Origin: Candidatus Rokuibacteriota bacterium
GTDB lineage: Bacteria > Methylomirabilota > Methylomirabilia > Rokubacteriales > CSP1-6
Assembly: GCA_016188005.1 (NCBI GenBank)
Contig: JACPIQ010000112.1
Location: forward strand, 1-47,332
Reading direction: 5' to 3'
DNA: 47,332 bases
The position numbers were made by a program, and so were the translations under genes. Positions 11,456 through 19,768 of this stretch are shown here, piece after piece (position 1 is the first letter of the stretch; each line of letters begins with the position of its first letter). A model generated the notes under the pieces. It worked only from the letters and a program-made list of their open reading frames with translations. It was not told where the DNA came from and searched no databases.

Positions 11456-12772
11456 CAGGGAGATCCCCTGTGTGAGGGTGTCGATGGTCTTCCTGAATTT
11501 CGGGTCATCCTGGAGCAATAGTTGGATCTTCTCGACGGCGTGCAGGACCGTGGTGTGGTCCTTGCCGCCGAAGGAGCGGCCGATCTCCGCAAGGGAGGCA
11601 TGCGTGAGCTGGCGGGTGAGGTACATGGCGATCTGCCGGGGGAAGGCGATGTTGCGCGTGCGGTTCTGGGCGCGGAGGTCGGAGAGCTTGATGCCGAAGA
11701 AGTCCGCCACCTTGCGCTGGATGTGATCCACGGAGATGACGCGCTCGTCCTCACCCCAGAGATCGGCCAGAACCTCCTGTGCCAGGTCGATGGACATCTC
11801 GCGCCCGCTCAGGGCGCAGAAGGCGACCATGCGCGTGAGCGAGCCCTCGATCTCGCGGATGTTGGCCTTGATGCGGCTGGCGATGAGATAGGCGACGTCG
11901 TCGGGCAGACGAACCCGCTCGACCTCGGCCTTCTTCTTGAGGATCGCGACGCGGGTCTCGAAGTCCGGGGGCTGGATGTCGGCGATGAGGCCCCACTCGA
12001 AGCGCGAGCGGAGCCGCTCCTCGATCTCGGGGATCTCCTTGGGGGCGGCATCGGAGGAGAGCACGATCTGCTTGCGGGCCTCGTAGAGGTCGTTGAAGGT
12101 GTGGAAGAACTCCTCCTGCGTGCGTTCCTTGCCGGAGATGAACTGGACATCATCGATGAGCAGGAGGTCGATGTTCCGGTACTTGCCGCGGAACTCGGCG
12201 GTGCGATCGTAACGGATGGCATTGATGAGCTCGTTGGTGAAGCGCTCGGAGGAGAGGTAGAGCACCTGCATCTGGGGATAGGCGCGGGCGACCTGATGGC
12301 CGACGGCGTGCAGCAGATGGGTCTTGCCGAGCCCCACCCCGCCGTAGACGAAGAGTGGGTTGTAGGCCTTTGACGGCAGGTCGGCGACGGCCTGGCAGGC
12401 GGCCTGGGCGAACTGGTTAGAGTTGCCTACAACGAAGGACCCGAAGGTGTAGCGGGCGGAGAGGCCGGAGACGGGAGCGTCTGTGGCGGGGGCTGTCCCG
12501 GGCGCGGCCAATGACTCGGCGCGCGGGGGCTCGCGGTCGACCTCGAAGGCGACTCGCGGGGCGCCCCCGAGGACCTCGCGCGCGGCGGATTGCAAGGCGT
12601 CGGCATACCGCTGGGCGAGCCAGTCGCGGGCGAACTTGCTCGGGGCCGCGACCCGGAGCTGATCGCCGTGGACCGCGACGAGCCGGCACGGGCGCACCCA
12701 CGTCTCGAGAGTGGTCGCGGGAATGCGGCTTTCCAGGGCCACGAGGAGCCGGCCCCACAGGGAGTCAAGCAT
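11453..12772 (-). CDS. dnaA: Chromosomal replication initiator DnaA
   Basis: 439 aa. Domain I is at residues 1-75 (LWGRLLVALESRIPATTLETWVRP), followed by a short linker of about 35 residues. The AAA+ domain has Walker A GGVGLGKT at 144-151 and Walker B LLLIDDVQF. The domain IV helix-turn-helix has the DnaA signature (THASLAEIGRSFGGKDHTTV). It binds DnaA boxes and opens the origin in its ATP form. It is the first gene of the leftward replication operon. Two inverted DnaA boxes lie 46-65 bp upstream of its start, a normal setting for autoregulation. Confidence 0.97.
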   Translation of the reverse strand: MLDSLWGRLLVALESRIPATTLETWVRPCRLVAVHGDQLRVAAPSKFARDWLAQRYADALQSAAREVLGGAPRVAFEVDREPPRAESLAAPGTAPATDAPVSGLSARYTFGSFVVGNSNQFAQAACQAVADLPSKAYNPLFVYGGVGLGKTHLLHAVGHQVARAYPQMQVLYLSSERFTNELINAIRYDRTAEFRGKYRNIDLLLIDDVQFISGKERTQEEFFHTFNDLYEARKQIVLSSDAAPKEIPEIEERLRSRFEWGLIADIQPPDFETRVAILKKKAEVERVRLPDDVAYLIASRIKANIREIEGSLTRMVAFCALSGREMSIDLAQEVLADLWGEDERVISVDHIQRKVADFFGIKLSDLRAQNRTRNIAFPRQIAMYLTRQLTHASLAEIGRSFGGKDHTTVLHAVEKIQLLLQDDPKFRKTIDTLTQGISL

Positions 12773-13049
12773 GGGGAACCTCCGCGGGCGCGAGAGCCCG
12801 CCGACTTACACACAAGGTTATCCACCGGCGTGGATAACTCAAATGGCCTTGTCCGGCGAGGAGATGCTGAGCAGATGCACGGCCAACCCGGTCACGGCGT
12901 CCCATCGGTTCGATCGTTAGATAGCCGCCACCATCCCGGCGAGCTAACAGGCCCGCGGCCGTCCGCCACGCCGGCCGGACCCCGCGGGACGGGATGAGGC
13001 AGCGAAAGGTACCACAGGCAGAAAAGGGGCCGCAAGGGGGTACGGCGGC
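12773..13049. other. Probable oriC / dnaA regulatory region
   Basis: The gap between divergent dnaA and rpmH. DnaA boxes: TTATCCACC at 12818-12826 (plus) and TTATCCACG at 12837-12829 (minus) form an inverted pair separated by a few bases. A weaker TTACACACA lies at 12806-12814. The remainder (12838-13049) is GC-rich, without an obvious AT-rich unwinding element; TTAGATAGC near 12916 is the most AT-rich patch. Gene strand switches here from leftward to rightward, as expected for replication moving away in both directions. Confidence 0.7.
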
Positions 13050-13078
13050 TTGACTTGCCGAGAGCCGGCGAGTAGGGT
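13050..13078 (+). promoter_or_regulatory. Sigma-70-type promoter for rpmH
   Basis: TTGACT at 13050-13055, a 17-bp spacer and TAGGGT at 13073-13078. It is followed by the rpmH ribosome site (AAAGGA) and ATG at 13109. Confidence 0.65.
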
Positions 13079-13108
13079 GTGGAGGTTGTACCACTGAAAG
13101 GAATTCGC

Positions 13109-13243
13109 ATGAAGAGGACGTTTCAGCCGAATCGCCGCCGTCGGAAGAAGACGCACGGATTTCGGGCGCGCATGAAGACAAAGGGGGGCCGGAGGGTGTT
13201 GAAGGCCCGCCGCGCGAAGGGGCGGAAGCGCCTGACGGTGTAG
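13109..13243 (+). CDS. rpmH: Ribosomal protein bL34
   Basis: 44 aa, starting [20 protein letters not shown] and ending [10 protein letters not shown], a full match to the bL34 pattern. It is a very basic protein of the large ribosomal subunit. AAAGGA lies about 8 nt before the ATG. It is the first gene of the rpmH-rnpA-yidD-yidC block, with rnpA 10 bp downstream. Confidence 0.97.
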   Translation: MKRTFQPNRRRRKKTHGFRARMKTKGGRRVLKARRAKGRKRLTV

Positions 13244-13253
13244 CGGAGGCGAG

Positions 13254-13625
13254 ATGACGGGAGCCAGACGGCCCCGCGCGCTTCCCGCCAGCGAGCGCCT
13301 TCGGCGAGCGACGGAGTTTCAGGCCGTTTTCAAGCAGGGAAAGCGAGTCGAGCGGGCGGGATTCGTCGCGCTCTGGCATGCCACGCCCGGGGCGCGCAGG
13401 GCTGGCTTCACCGTGACTCGCCGGGTGCGCGGGGCGGTGCACCGCAACCGGGTGCGCCGGCGGCTGCGCGAGGGGTACCGCCTTCAGGAAGGAGCCCTGC
13501 CGCAAGGACTGTCGGTGATCTTCGTGGGGCGCGAGGGCGCGGAGGCGGCCTCGTTCGCGGCGCTGGCGGCGGAGATGGGCGCCGTCATTGCGACCATCCG
13601 CCAGCGAGCGGGCGCAGGGGCGTGA
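13254..13625 (+). CDS. rnpA: Ribonuclease P protein component
   Basis: 123 aa basic protein. The RNR-type motif RNRVRRRLREGYR lies near residues 63-75 and the central strand helps RNase P RNA bind the tRNA leader. It matures the 5' ends of tRNAs. The ATG at 13254 follows GGAGGCGAG. The stop overlaps the GTG start of yidD (GTGA). Confidence 0.95.
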   Translation: MTGARRPRALPASERLRRATEFQAVFKQGKRVERAGFVALWHATPGARRAGFTVTRRVRGAVHRNRVRRRLREGYRLQEGALPQGLSVIFVGREGAEAASFAALAAEMGAVIATIRQRAGAGA

Positions 13626-13873
13626 ATCCCGGCACCCGGCTGGCGGCCCTCGGCGTACGCGGCTATCAGCTCGTGCTTCGCCCGCTGCTGCCGCCGGCCT
13701 GTCGCTTTGTCCCGAGTTGTTCGGAGTACGCGATCGCCGCGCTTGCCGAGCACGGGCTGGCACGGGGGACGTGGCTGGCTCTCCGGCGTATCGCGCGCTG
13801 CCACCCGTTCCATCCCGGCGGGTACGATCCGCCTCCGCCCCGCCCAGGGGCAGCCGACGAGCAAGGAGCGTGA
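13622..13873 (+). CDS. yidD: Membrane protein insertion efficiency factor YidD
   Basis: 83 aa from GTG 13622. The family hallmarks are visible: LVLRPLLPPACRFVPSCSEYA with conserved Cys residues, then a segment resembling the family's Arg-rich CHPFHPGGYDP motif. It assists YidC in placing proteins in the inner membrane. Overlaps: 4 bp with rnpA and 1 bp with yidC. Confidence 0.94.
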   Translation: MNPGTRLAALGVRGYQLVLRPLLPPACRFVPSCSEYAIAALAEHGLARGTWLALRRIARCHPFHPGGYDPPPPRPGAADEQGA

Positions 13874-15549
13874 TGGAGAAGCGAGCGATCCTGGCCGCCG
13901 TCCTCATGGCCGGCGTACTGCTCTTGTACCAGACCTTCTTCGTGGCCCAGCAGGAGCCGACGCGGCCGCAGACGGTCGAGAAGGCCGCAGCACCGCCGGC
14001 CGCGCCAGCGACACCAGCTCCGTCGGCGGCCACTGCCGCGCCGACCCCTCCCCTCCCCATCACGCCGCGGCCGGCGGCGGCGGCACCCCCGGAGAGGACG
14101 GCGGTGGTCCAGGGGCCTCTCTACCGGGGTGTCGTGAGCAGCTCGGGCGGGGCCCTGCAGGAATGGCAGCTCGACTACCGCGGCCAGAAACCGATGGTCG
14201 TCGGAAGGCTTCTCGGGCCCAGGGGGCTTCGGATCGAGCGCGCAGGAGCGGCGGCCGTGCCCATAGCCTTCGAGATCTCCGCCGAGGCGCTCAATCTCGG
14301 GGCGGGGAGCCCACAGGGGGAGCTGGTGCTCGTAGGCGACGACGGCTACGGGCTCAGGATCACGGAGGTGTTGCGGTTCAGGGCCGACACCTACGCGATC
14401 GAGCAGACGCTCCGGGTCGAGAACCGCCACAGCGTGGCCCAGAGCGCGGATGTGATGCTCCAGTGGACTGGGCCGGTGGAGTGGCCGAAGGAGGAGCCAG
14501 AGAAGTTCCAGGGGCAGCATCCGACGCGGCTAGTTGGAATGCTCGGGGGCGCCGTGCACCGGGAGGAGGTGGCGAAGCCCAGCGGGTTCGGGGGCGACGG
14601 GGCCTGGGTAGGCCTCGAGAGCGAGTGGTATCTGGCGGTGCTCGTCGCCAGGAGTCCTGGCTTCAAGGTGATCACGGAGAAGAATGGGACCTCCGTGTCG
14701 GTGGGGCTGCGGGCGACGCTGCCACGGCTCGAGCCTGGGCAGTCCTGGGAGGGGCAGGTTCTGACCTACGCCGGGCCGAAGGAGTACGATCGACTCAAGG
14801 CGCTGGGTTTTGGGCTAGAAAAGACCATATTTTTCGGCGGGTTCCCGATGCCTCAGTCGTACGGAGGTCTGCCCATGGAGTGGGTGGCCGTCCCCGTCCT
14901 GTGGCTGATGCATTGGTTCTATGGCTTCATCGGGAACTACGGAGTGGCGATCATCCTGCTCACGGTGGTCTTCAAGGCGCTCTTCTTCCCGCTCACGGTG
15001 AAGAGCTTGAAGTCCATGAAGGGGATGCAGGCGATACAGCCGCAAGTCAATGCCCTGAGGGCGAAGTACAAGAACGACGCGCAGCGGGTGCAGCAGGAGA
15101 CGATGAAGCTCTACAGGGAGCACAAGGTGAACCCGCTGGGCGGATGTCTGCCCATGGTGATCCAGATCCCGATCTTCTACGCCCTCTACGTCGCGTTGTC
15201 CGTCTCGGTGGAGATCCAGAACGCGCCGTTCATCTGCTTCGGGCGCCTTCTCGGGATGGATCTGTGGATCTGCGACCTCGCCGCCCAGGACCCCACGTAT
15301 GTGCTGCCCATCCTCATGGGCATATCGATGTTCGTCCAGCAGAAGATGACCCCCGTGATGGGAGACCCGCGGCAGGCGAAGATGATGCTCATGATGCCGG
15401 TCGTCTTCACCTTCATGTTCCTGAACTTGCCGTCCGGGCTCGTACTGTACTGGACGCTGTCGAACGTGCTGCAAATCGTCCAGCAGCACTACATGGACCG
15501 CAGCGGGAAGGTCGAGAAGGCTGCGGCCCGCGTCCCGAAGAAGGCGTGA
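13873..15549 (+). CDS. yidC: Membrane protein insertase YidC
   Basis: 558 aa from ATG 13873, after AAGGAG. One N-terminal membrane segment (residues 6-23) is followed by an Ala/Pro-rich linker (about 35-75) and a large periplasmic P1 domain, as in Gram-negative YidC. The conserved insertase core then carries about five membrane segments (WLMHWFYGFIGNYGVAIILL; LPMVIQIPIFYALYVALS; then VFTFMFLNLPSGLVLYW). It inserts and folds inner membrane proteins with or without SecYEG. The P1 domain indicates a double-membrane cell envelope. The usual neighbours jag, mnmE and mnmG are absent downstream; a 79-bp gap leads directly to rsmG. Confidence 0.96.
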   Translation: MEKRAILAAVLMAGVLLLYQTFFVAQQEPTRPQTVEKAAAPPAAPATPAPSAATAAPTPPLPITPRPAAAAPPERTAVVQGPLYRGVVSSSGGALQEWQLDYRGQKPMVVGRLLGPRGLRIERAGAAAVPIAFEISAEALNLGAGSPQGELVLVGDDGYGLRITEVLRFRADTYAIEQTLRVENRHSVAQSADVMLQWTGPVEWPKEEPEKFQGQHPTRLVGMLGGAVHREEVAKPSGFGGDGAWVGLESEWYLAVLVARSPGFKVITEKNGTSVSVGLRATLPRLEPGQSWEGQVLTYAGPKEYDRLKALGFGLEKTIFFGGFPMPQSYGGLPMEWVAVPVLWLMHWFYGFIGNYGVAIILLTVVFKALFFPLTVKSLKSMKGMQAIQPQVNALRAKYKNDAQRVQQETMKLYREHKVNPLGGCLPMVIQIPIFYALYVALSVSVEIQNAPFICFGRLLGMDLWICDLAAQDPTYVLPILMGISMFVQQKMTPVMGDPRQAKMMLMMPVVFTFMFLNLPSGLVLYWTLSNVLQIVQQHYMDRSGKVEKAAARVPKKA

Positions 15550-15628
15550 CCGGGGCTGCAAGCCTGCGGCATCCCCTGCCCGGCAGCTCCGGCAAGAGCG
15601 GGTCCGCTCCTCCAGGCAGCAGCTGATC

Positions 15629-16291
15629 GTGCCCGGCAAGGCGAGGGAGCCGGTGGAGGAATTGGCCTCTGCGTTCCCTGCCCTGACGGGCCATGCAGCC
15701 TCGGCGCAGCAGCGCCGACAGTTCTCGCGGTACCTCGAGCTCCTGATCGCCTGGAACAAGGCTCTTGACCTGACCGCTCTGGCCACCCCGGAGGCGATAG
15801 TCAGGCACCTCTTCCAGGACGCCCTTCTATTCCTCCCGCTCTTGCCACGCCGGCGGCCGATCAGGATCGCCGACATCGGCACAGGGGCCGGATTCCCGGG
15901 GCTACCGTTGAGGATAGCCGATGACGGAATCAGCCTCACCCTCGTCGAGGCCAGGCGCAAGCGCGTGTCCTTTCTATCGACTGTGAAGCGGGAACTGGGG
16001 CTTGGGGACGTCGAGATCCTCCATGGCAGGGCCGAGGCGATTCTGTCAGAGCAGCCGGCTCTTGCGGGGACATTCGACGTGGTGGTCTCGAGAGCCATGG
16101 CGCGGCCGACGGAGCTCATCGGCCTGGCGGCCCCTTACCTCGTGCCAGGAGGGCTCCTCATTGCCACTGGCCCGCCCCAGGGCATTCAGCGGAAGGCGCT
16201 GCCTCCGGGCCAGGACGCAGAGTGGCGAGAGATTCCCTACCCGGCGCTCGGGTTGAAACGGACGTTTCTCGTGTCTGTCAGGTCAGGTTGA
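15629..16291 (+). CDS. rsmG: 16S rRNA (guanine-527-N7) methyltransferase RsmG
   Basis: 220 aa from a GTG start. It is a Rossmann-type SAM methyltransferase with the family motif IADIGTGAGFPGLPL at residues 80-94 and the LVEARRKRVSFL segment after it. It methylates G527 of 16S rRNA. It sits before parA as in many bacteria, but without mnmG next to it. Confidence 0.93.
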   Translation: MPGKAREPVEELASAFPALTGHAASAQQRRQFSRYLELLIAWNKALDLTALATPEAIVRHLFQDALLFLPLLPRRRPIRIADIGTGAGFPGLPLRIADDGISLTLVEARRKRVSFLSTVKRELGLGDVEILHGRAEAILSEQPALAGTFDVVVSRAMARPTELIGLAAPYLVPGGLLIATGPPQGIQRKALPPGQDAEWREIPYPALGLKRTFLVSVRSG

Positions 16292-16314
16292 TTTCGCCAG
16301 GCAATATGGCGTAG

Positions 16315-16330
16315 TGTTCCACGTGGAACA
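16315..16330. promoter_or_regulatory. parS centromere site 1
   Basis: TGTTCCACGTGGAACA, a perfect 16-bp palindrome that differs from the common parS consensus (TGTTTCACGTGAAACA) at one symmetric pair of positions. It lies 41 bp before the parA start. Confidence 0.9.
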
Positions 16331-16340
16331 GGGCAGCTGA

Positions 16341-16356
16341 CGTTCCACGTGGAACG
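16341..16356. promoter_or_regulatory. parS centromere site 2
   Basis: CGTTCCACGTGGAACG, a second perfect palindrome sharing the 14-bp core GTTCCACGTGGAAC with site 1. The centres are 26 bp apart. ParB loading here would occur right at the parA promoter and ribosome site. Confidence 0.88.
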
Positions 16357-16370
16357 CACAAGGAGGGCAG

Positions 16371-17132
16371 TTGAGCAGGGCCATAGCCGTTGTCAACCAG
16401 AAAGGCGGCGTGGGCAAGACCACGACAGCCATCAACCTCGCCGCAGGCCTCGCTCTGGCGAACAAGGCTACCCTGCTGATCGACCTCGACCCGCAAGGAA
16501 ATGCCACGACGGGGCTCGGTGTGGACAAGGCCCGGCTAGAGCATACAATCTACGACGTCATGCTCGACGGCTGGCCCATCGAGAAGGCGGTTCTTCCCAG
16601 TGAGCTGCCCTTCCTCTCCCTCGTTCCATCGGACATCGACCTCGTCGGCGCCGAGGTTGAGCTGGTAGGGAGGGCGGACAGAGAAAAGCGGCTCAAGGGG
16701 GCCGTCGATCGAATCAAGGCATCGTTCAGCTACGTGATGATCGACTGTCCGCCGTCGCTGGGGCTACTCACGCTCAATGCGCTCACGGCCGCGGACTCTG
16801 TGCTGATCCCGCTCCAGTGTGAGTACTACGCCATGGAAGGGCTAGCCCATCTGCTCCGGACCATCGGGATGATCCGCGAGCGGCTGAATCCAGGACTCAA
16901 GGTCGAGGGAATCGTCTTCACGATGTTCGATGGGAGGACGAGCCTGTCCGGGCAGGTGAGGGACGAGGTGAGGCAACACCTGGGGGGCGAGACGATGTCC
17001 ACAGTGATTCCCCGGAACGTCCGCCTGACCGAAGCGCCAAGCCATGGGCGACCGGTATTCCTCCACGACATGAGGTCAGCCGGGTCTGTCGCCTACCTCG
17101 AGTTGACCAGGGAGGTGCTCTCACATGGCTAG
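16371..17132 (+). CDS. parA: Chromosome-partitioning ATPase ParA
   Basis: 253 aa from TTG 16371, supported by AAGGAGGG 4-8 nt upstream. Deviant Walker A KGGVGKTT lies at residues 11-18, LLIDLDPQGNAT at 35-46 and Walker B MIDCPPSLG near 123. It binds nucleoid DNA in its ATP form and moves ParB-parS complexes. It overlaps parB by 8 bp, and two parS sites lie directly upstream. Confidence 0.95.
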   Translation: MSRAIAVVNQKGGVGKTTTAINLAAGLALANKATLLIDLDPQGNATTGLGVDKARLEHTIYDVMLDGWPIEKAVLPSELPFLSLVPSDIDLVGAEVELVGRADREKRLKGAVDRIKASFSYVMIDCPPSLGLLTLNALTAADSVLIPLQCEYYAMEGLAHLLRTIGMIRERLNPGLKVEGIVFTMFDGRTSLSGQVRDEVRQHLGGETMSTVIPRNVRLTEAPSHGRPVFLHDMRSAGSVAYLELTREVLSHG

Positions 17133-17985
17133 CAAGCATGGGCTGGGCCGCGGCCTGGGTGCGCTCCTGGCTCCCTCTGACGCCAGCCCTGTATCGGCTA
17201 CGGCTGGAGCCTCCATACAGGAGATCCCTATAGACGCCATAGCCACAAACCCCCAGCAACCGAGGAAAACCTTTGAAATAGCCACATTGAACGAGCTGGC
17301 GGCCTCGATGCGTCAATCGGGAGTCATACAGCCGATAGTCGTCCGCACCATGGGCCAGGGGTACCAATTGATCGTGGGAGAGCGGCGCTGGAGGGCGGCC
17401 AGGCTGGCGGGGCTCGAGAGGATCCCCGCGGTGGTGCGCGAGGCCACGGACTCCCAGAGCCTCGAGCTCGCCCTGATCGAGAATCTTCTGCGCGAGGACC
17501 TGAACCCGATGGAGGAGGCGGAGGCCTATCAGAGGCTCCTGGCACAGTTCGCCTGGACTCAGGAGGAGCTGGCCGAGCGGGTGGGCAAGGATCGGAGCAG
17601 CATCGCCAATTGCCTGAGACTCCTCAGGCTGCCGGAGTCCATCCAGGCCGATCTCCGCGCGGGGCGGCTGACCATGGGGCATGCCCGCGCGCTCCTCTCG
17701 CTCGAGTCGGCAGCGGATCAGCTCAGGCTGAGGGAAGAGATCCTGGCCCATTCCTGGTCCGTGAGGGCCACGGAGGAGGATGTCCATCGCAAGCGCGGCC
17801 GGCTGCCCCGGCGCCCGGTGCGGCGCTCGGCGGAGCTCGGCGCCCTCGAAGACGCGCTCCGGGAGGCCCTGGTGACGCGCGTGCGCCTCGTCGGCAACGA
17901 ACGCCGCGGGCGCATCGAGATCGCCTACACGTCGCGAGAAGACCTCGATCGGCTGAGCGAGCGTCTCACGGCACGTCGGGGCTGA
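17125..17985 (+). CDS. parB: Chromosome-partitioning protein ParB
   Basis: 286 aa. The N-terminus has the short basic ParA-stimulating peptide (LGRGLGALL). The CTPase domain has GERRWRAA at 85-92 and ENLLRED at 119-125. A helix-turn-helix follows (ELAERVGKDRSSIANCLRLL), then the C-terminal dimerisation domain. It is a CTP-dependent sliding clamp loaded at parS. The operon continues into mnmA after 13 bp. Confidence 0.95.
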   Translation: MASKHGLGRGLGALLAPSDASPVSATAGASIQEIPIDAIATNPQQPRKTFEIATLNELAASMRQSGVIQPIVVRTMGQGYQLIVGERRWRAARLAGLERIPAVVREATDSQSLELALIENLLREDLNPMEEAEAYQRLLAQFAWTQEELAERVGKDRSSIANCLRLLRLPESIQADLRAGRLTMGHARALLSLESAADQLRLREEILAHSWSVRATEEDVHRKRGRLPRRPVRRSAELGALEDALREALVTRVRLVGNERRGRIEIAYTSREDLDRLSERLTARRG

Positions 17986-17998
17986 GGGCGCGCCGCGG

Positions 17999-19114
17999 AT
18001 GGCCGAACGCATCGTCGTCGGGATGAGCGGAGGTGTCGACTCGTCCGTCGCCGCGGCCCTCCTCGTGGAGCAGGGGCACGAGGTCGTGGGCGTCACGCTC
18101 CGGGTCTGGCCGTCGCGCGAGCCTGCCGGGCCGGCACAGCGATTCGGCAGCTGCTGCTCTCCCGAGGCCGTCCACGATGCCCGCCAGGTGGCCCGCCGCC
18201 TCGGCATCGCGCATTACCTCCTCAACAGCGAGCGCGAGTTCGACGGGGCCGTCGTGGAGAGCTTCGCGCGGGAGTACGCGGCGGGACGGACGCCCGTGCC
18301 ATGCGTGGTCTGCAACCAGAAGGTGAAGTTCGGCTCGCTCCTCCACCGTGCGCGCGCGTGGGAGGCGGCGGCCGTCGCCACCGGCCACTACGCGCGGATC
18401 AGCCGGGATGAGCGCACGGGCCGGATGCTCCTCTGGCGCGGGCGGGACCGGCGGAAGGATCAGTCGGACTTCCTCTGGCCGCTCACGCAGTCGCAGCTTC
18501 GGGCCGCGCGCTTTCCCGTGGGCGACATGACGAAGCCGGCCGTCCGCGACAGGGCCCGCACCCTCGGGCTCGTCACTGCGGAGACGCCGGAGAGCCAGGA
18601 GATCTGCTTTGTCCCGGACAACAACTACCGCAGCTTCCTGCGGCGGCGAGACCCGGCGGCCTTCCGCCCTGGGCCCATCCTCGACGGCCGGGGCACCGTG
18701 GTGGGCCGGCACGCCGGGCTGGCCGACTTCACCGTGGGGCAGCGCCGAGGGCTTGGCCTCTCCGGCCCCCGGCCTCTTTACGTGACGGCGCTCGATCCGG
18801 CCCGGAACGCGGTAGTGGTAGGCCCGGCCGAGGAGGTGGAGACGGACCGGCTGCGGGCCGAGCGGGTGAACCTCATCGCGATCGAGTCGCTGGGAGCGCC
18901 GCTGCCGGTGACCGCGAAGATCCGCCACACCCAGGAGCCGGTACCGGCCACGCTTCACCCCGCGCCCCCCGGGGAGGGGGGCGAGCGGGCAGTGGAGGTG
19001 CGCTTCGCCGCCCCGCAGCGCGCGGTGAGCCCGGGGCAGTCGGTGATCTTCTACCAGGGCGACCTCGTGGTCGGCGGCGGCGTCATCGGGCCGGTGTCTC
19101 CGGGTTCGCCTTGA
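17999..19114 (+). CDS. mnmA: tRNA 2-thiouridylase MnmA
   Basis: 371 aa. PP-loop SGGVDSS at residues 10-16; catalytic Cys102 (PCVVCN) and Cys203 (SQEICFV); C-terminal beta-barrel including the GQRRGLGLSG segment. It installs sulfur at U34 of Lys, Glu and Gln tRNAs using ATP. It lies in a rightward run with parAB. The atp promoter -35 element overlaps its stop codon. Confidence 0.95.
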   Translation: MAERIVVGMSGGVDSSVAAALLVEQGHEVVGVTLRVWPSREPAGPAQRFGSCCSPEAVHDARQVARRLGIAHYLLNSEREFDGAVVESFAREYAAGRTPVPCVVCNQKVKFGSLLHRARAWEAAAVATGHYARISRDERTGRMLLWRGRDRRKDQSDFLWPLTQSQLRAARFPVGDMTKPAVRDRARTLGLVTAETPESQEICFVPDNNYRSFLRRRDPAAFRPGPILDGRGTVVGRHAGLADFTVGQRRGLGLSGPRPLYVTALDPARNAVVVGPAEEVETDRLRAERVNLIAIESLGAPLPVTAKIRHTQEPVPATLHPAPPGEGGERAVEVRFAAPQRAVSPGQSVIFYQGDLVVGGGVIGPVSPGSP

Positions 19115-19140
19115 CAGTTTCGCCCCGGGCGTGTTACTAC
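19111..19140 (+). promoter_or_regulatory. Promoter for the atp operon
   Basis: TTGACA (19111-19116, overlapping the mnmA stop), a 17-18 bp spacer, then TTACTA/TACTAC around 19134-19140. The -35 is perfect and the -10 is weak. The leader to atpF is about 40-50 nt. Confidence 0.6.
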
Positions 19141-19188
19141 GCTAGCGTTTGTCCCAAAATTCACAACGCCTCAGCCGGAGAATTCACG

Positions 19189-19755
19189 ATGCGCCGAGTC
19201 TTCGGGATTGCTGCGCTCCTCGTGGCCCTGCTGCCCCGCCTGGCCGCCGCCGCCGGCGGGGAAGGGGGGCTCATCAACCTGGACAGGTCCCTCATCATCC
19301 AGGCCATCAACTTCCTCCTCCTCCTCTTCATCCTGAGCAAGCTGCTCTACCGTCCGCTCCTCGCCAAGCTGGAGGAACGATCGCAGGCCATCAAGAAGTC
19401 GCTCGACGAGGCCCAGGCCGCGCGCGCCGAGGCGCAGAAGCAGCGGGAAGAGCACGCGGCGAAGCTCCAGGCCGCTCATGCCGAGGCGCAGGCCATCCGC
19501 GACACCGCCCTCAAGGAGGCCTCTGACGAGCAGCGCCGGCTGGTGGAGGCCGCGCGCGCCGAGGCCGCGCGGCTGGTGGAGGGCGCCCGGGCCGAGATGC
19601 AGCAGGACATCCGGCGGGCCCGCCAGGAACTGCGCCAGGAAGTCGGTGACCTGGCCGTCGCCGTTGCCGAGCGGCTGATCAGGAAGAGCCTGCGCGAGGA
19701 GGATCACCGGCGGGTGGTCCAGGAGGCGCTGGCCAGCATGGAGCGCGGGCGGTGA
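19189..19755 (+). CDS. atpF: F-type ATP synthase F0 subunit b
   Basis: 188 aa from ATG 19189, which has GGAG 9 nt upstream. A longer frame from 19111 would start inside the promoter and is rejected. The N-terminus (MRRVFGIAALLVALLPRLAAAAGG) resembles a signal peptide and precedes the true membrane anchor SLIIQAINFLLLLFILSKLL. A long charged coiled coil follows. It is the peripheral stalk linking F0 to F1. Subunits a and c are not encoded alongside it. Confidence 0.93.
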   Translation: MRRVFGIAALLVALLPRLAAAAGGEGGLINLDRSLIIQAINFLLLLFILSKLLYRPLLAKLEERSQAIKKSLDEAQAARAEAQKQREEHAAKLQAAHAEAQAIRDTALKEASDEQRRLVEAARAEAARLVEGARAEMQQDIRRARQELRQEVGDLAVAVAERLIRKSLREEDHRRVVQEALASMERGR

Positions 19756-19768
19756 GGCGGGGCCGCCG

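Noticed and set aside
12900-12930. DnaA-trio or AT-rich unwinding element upstream of dnaA
   Set aside because: TTAGATAGC is too short and the surroundings are GC-rich; the evidence is too weak to list separately.
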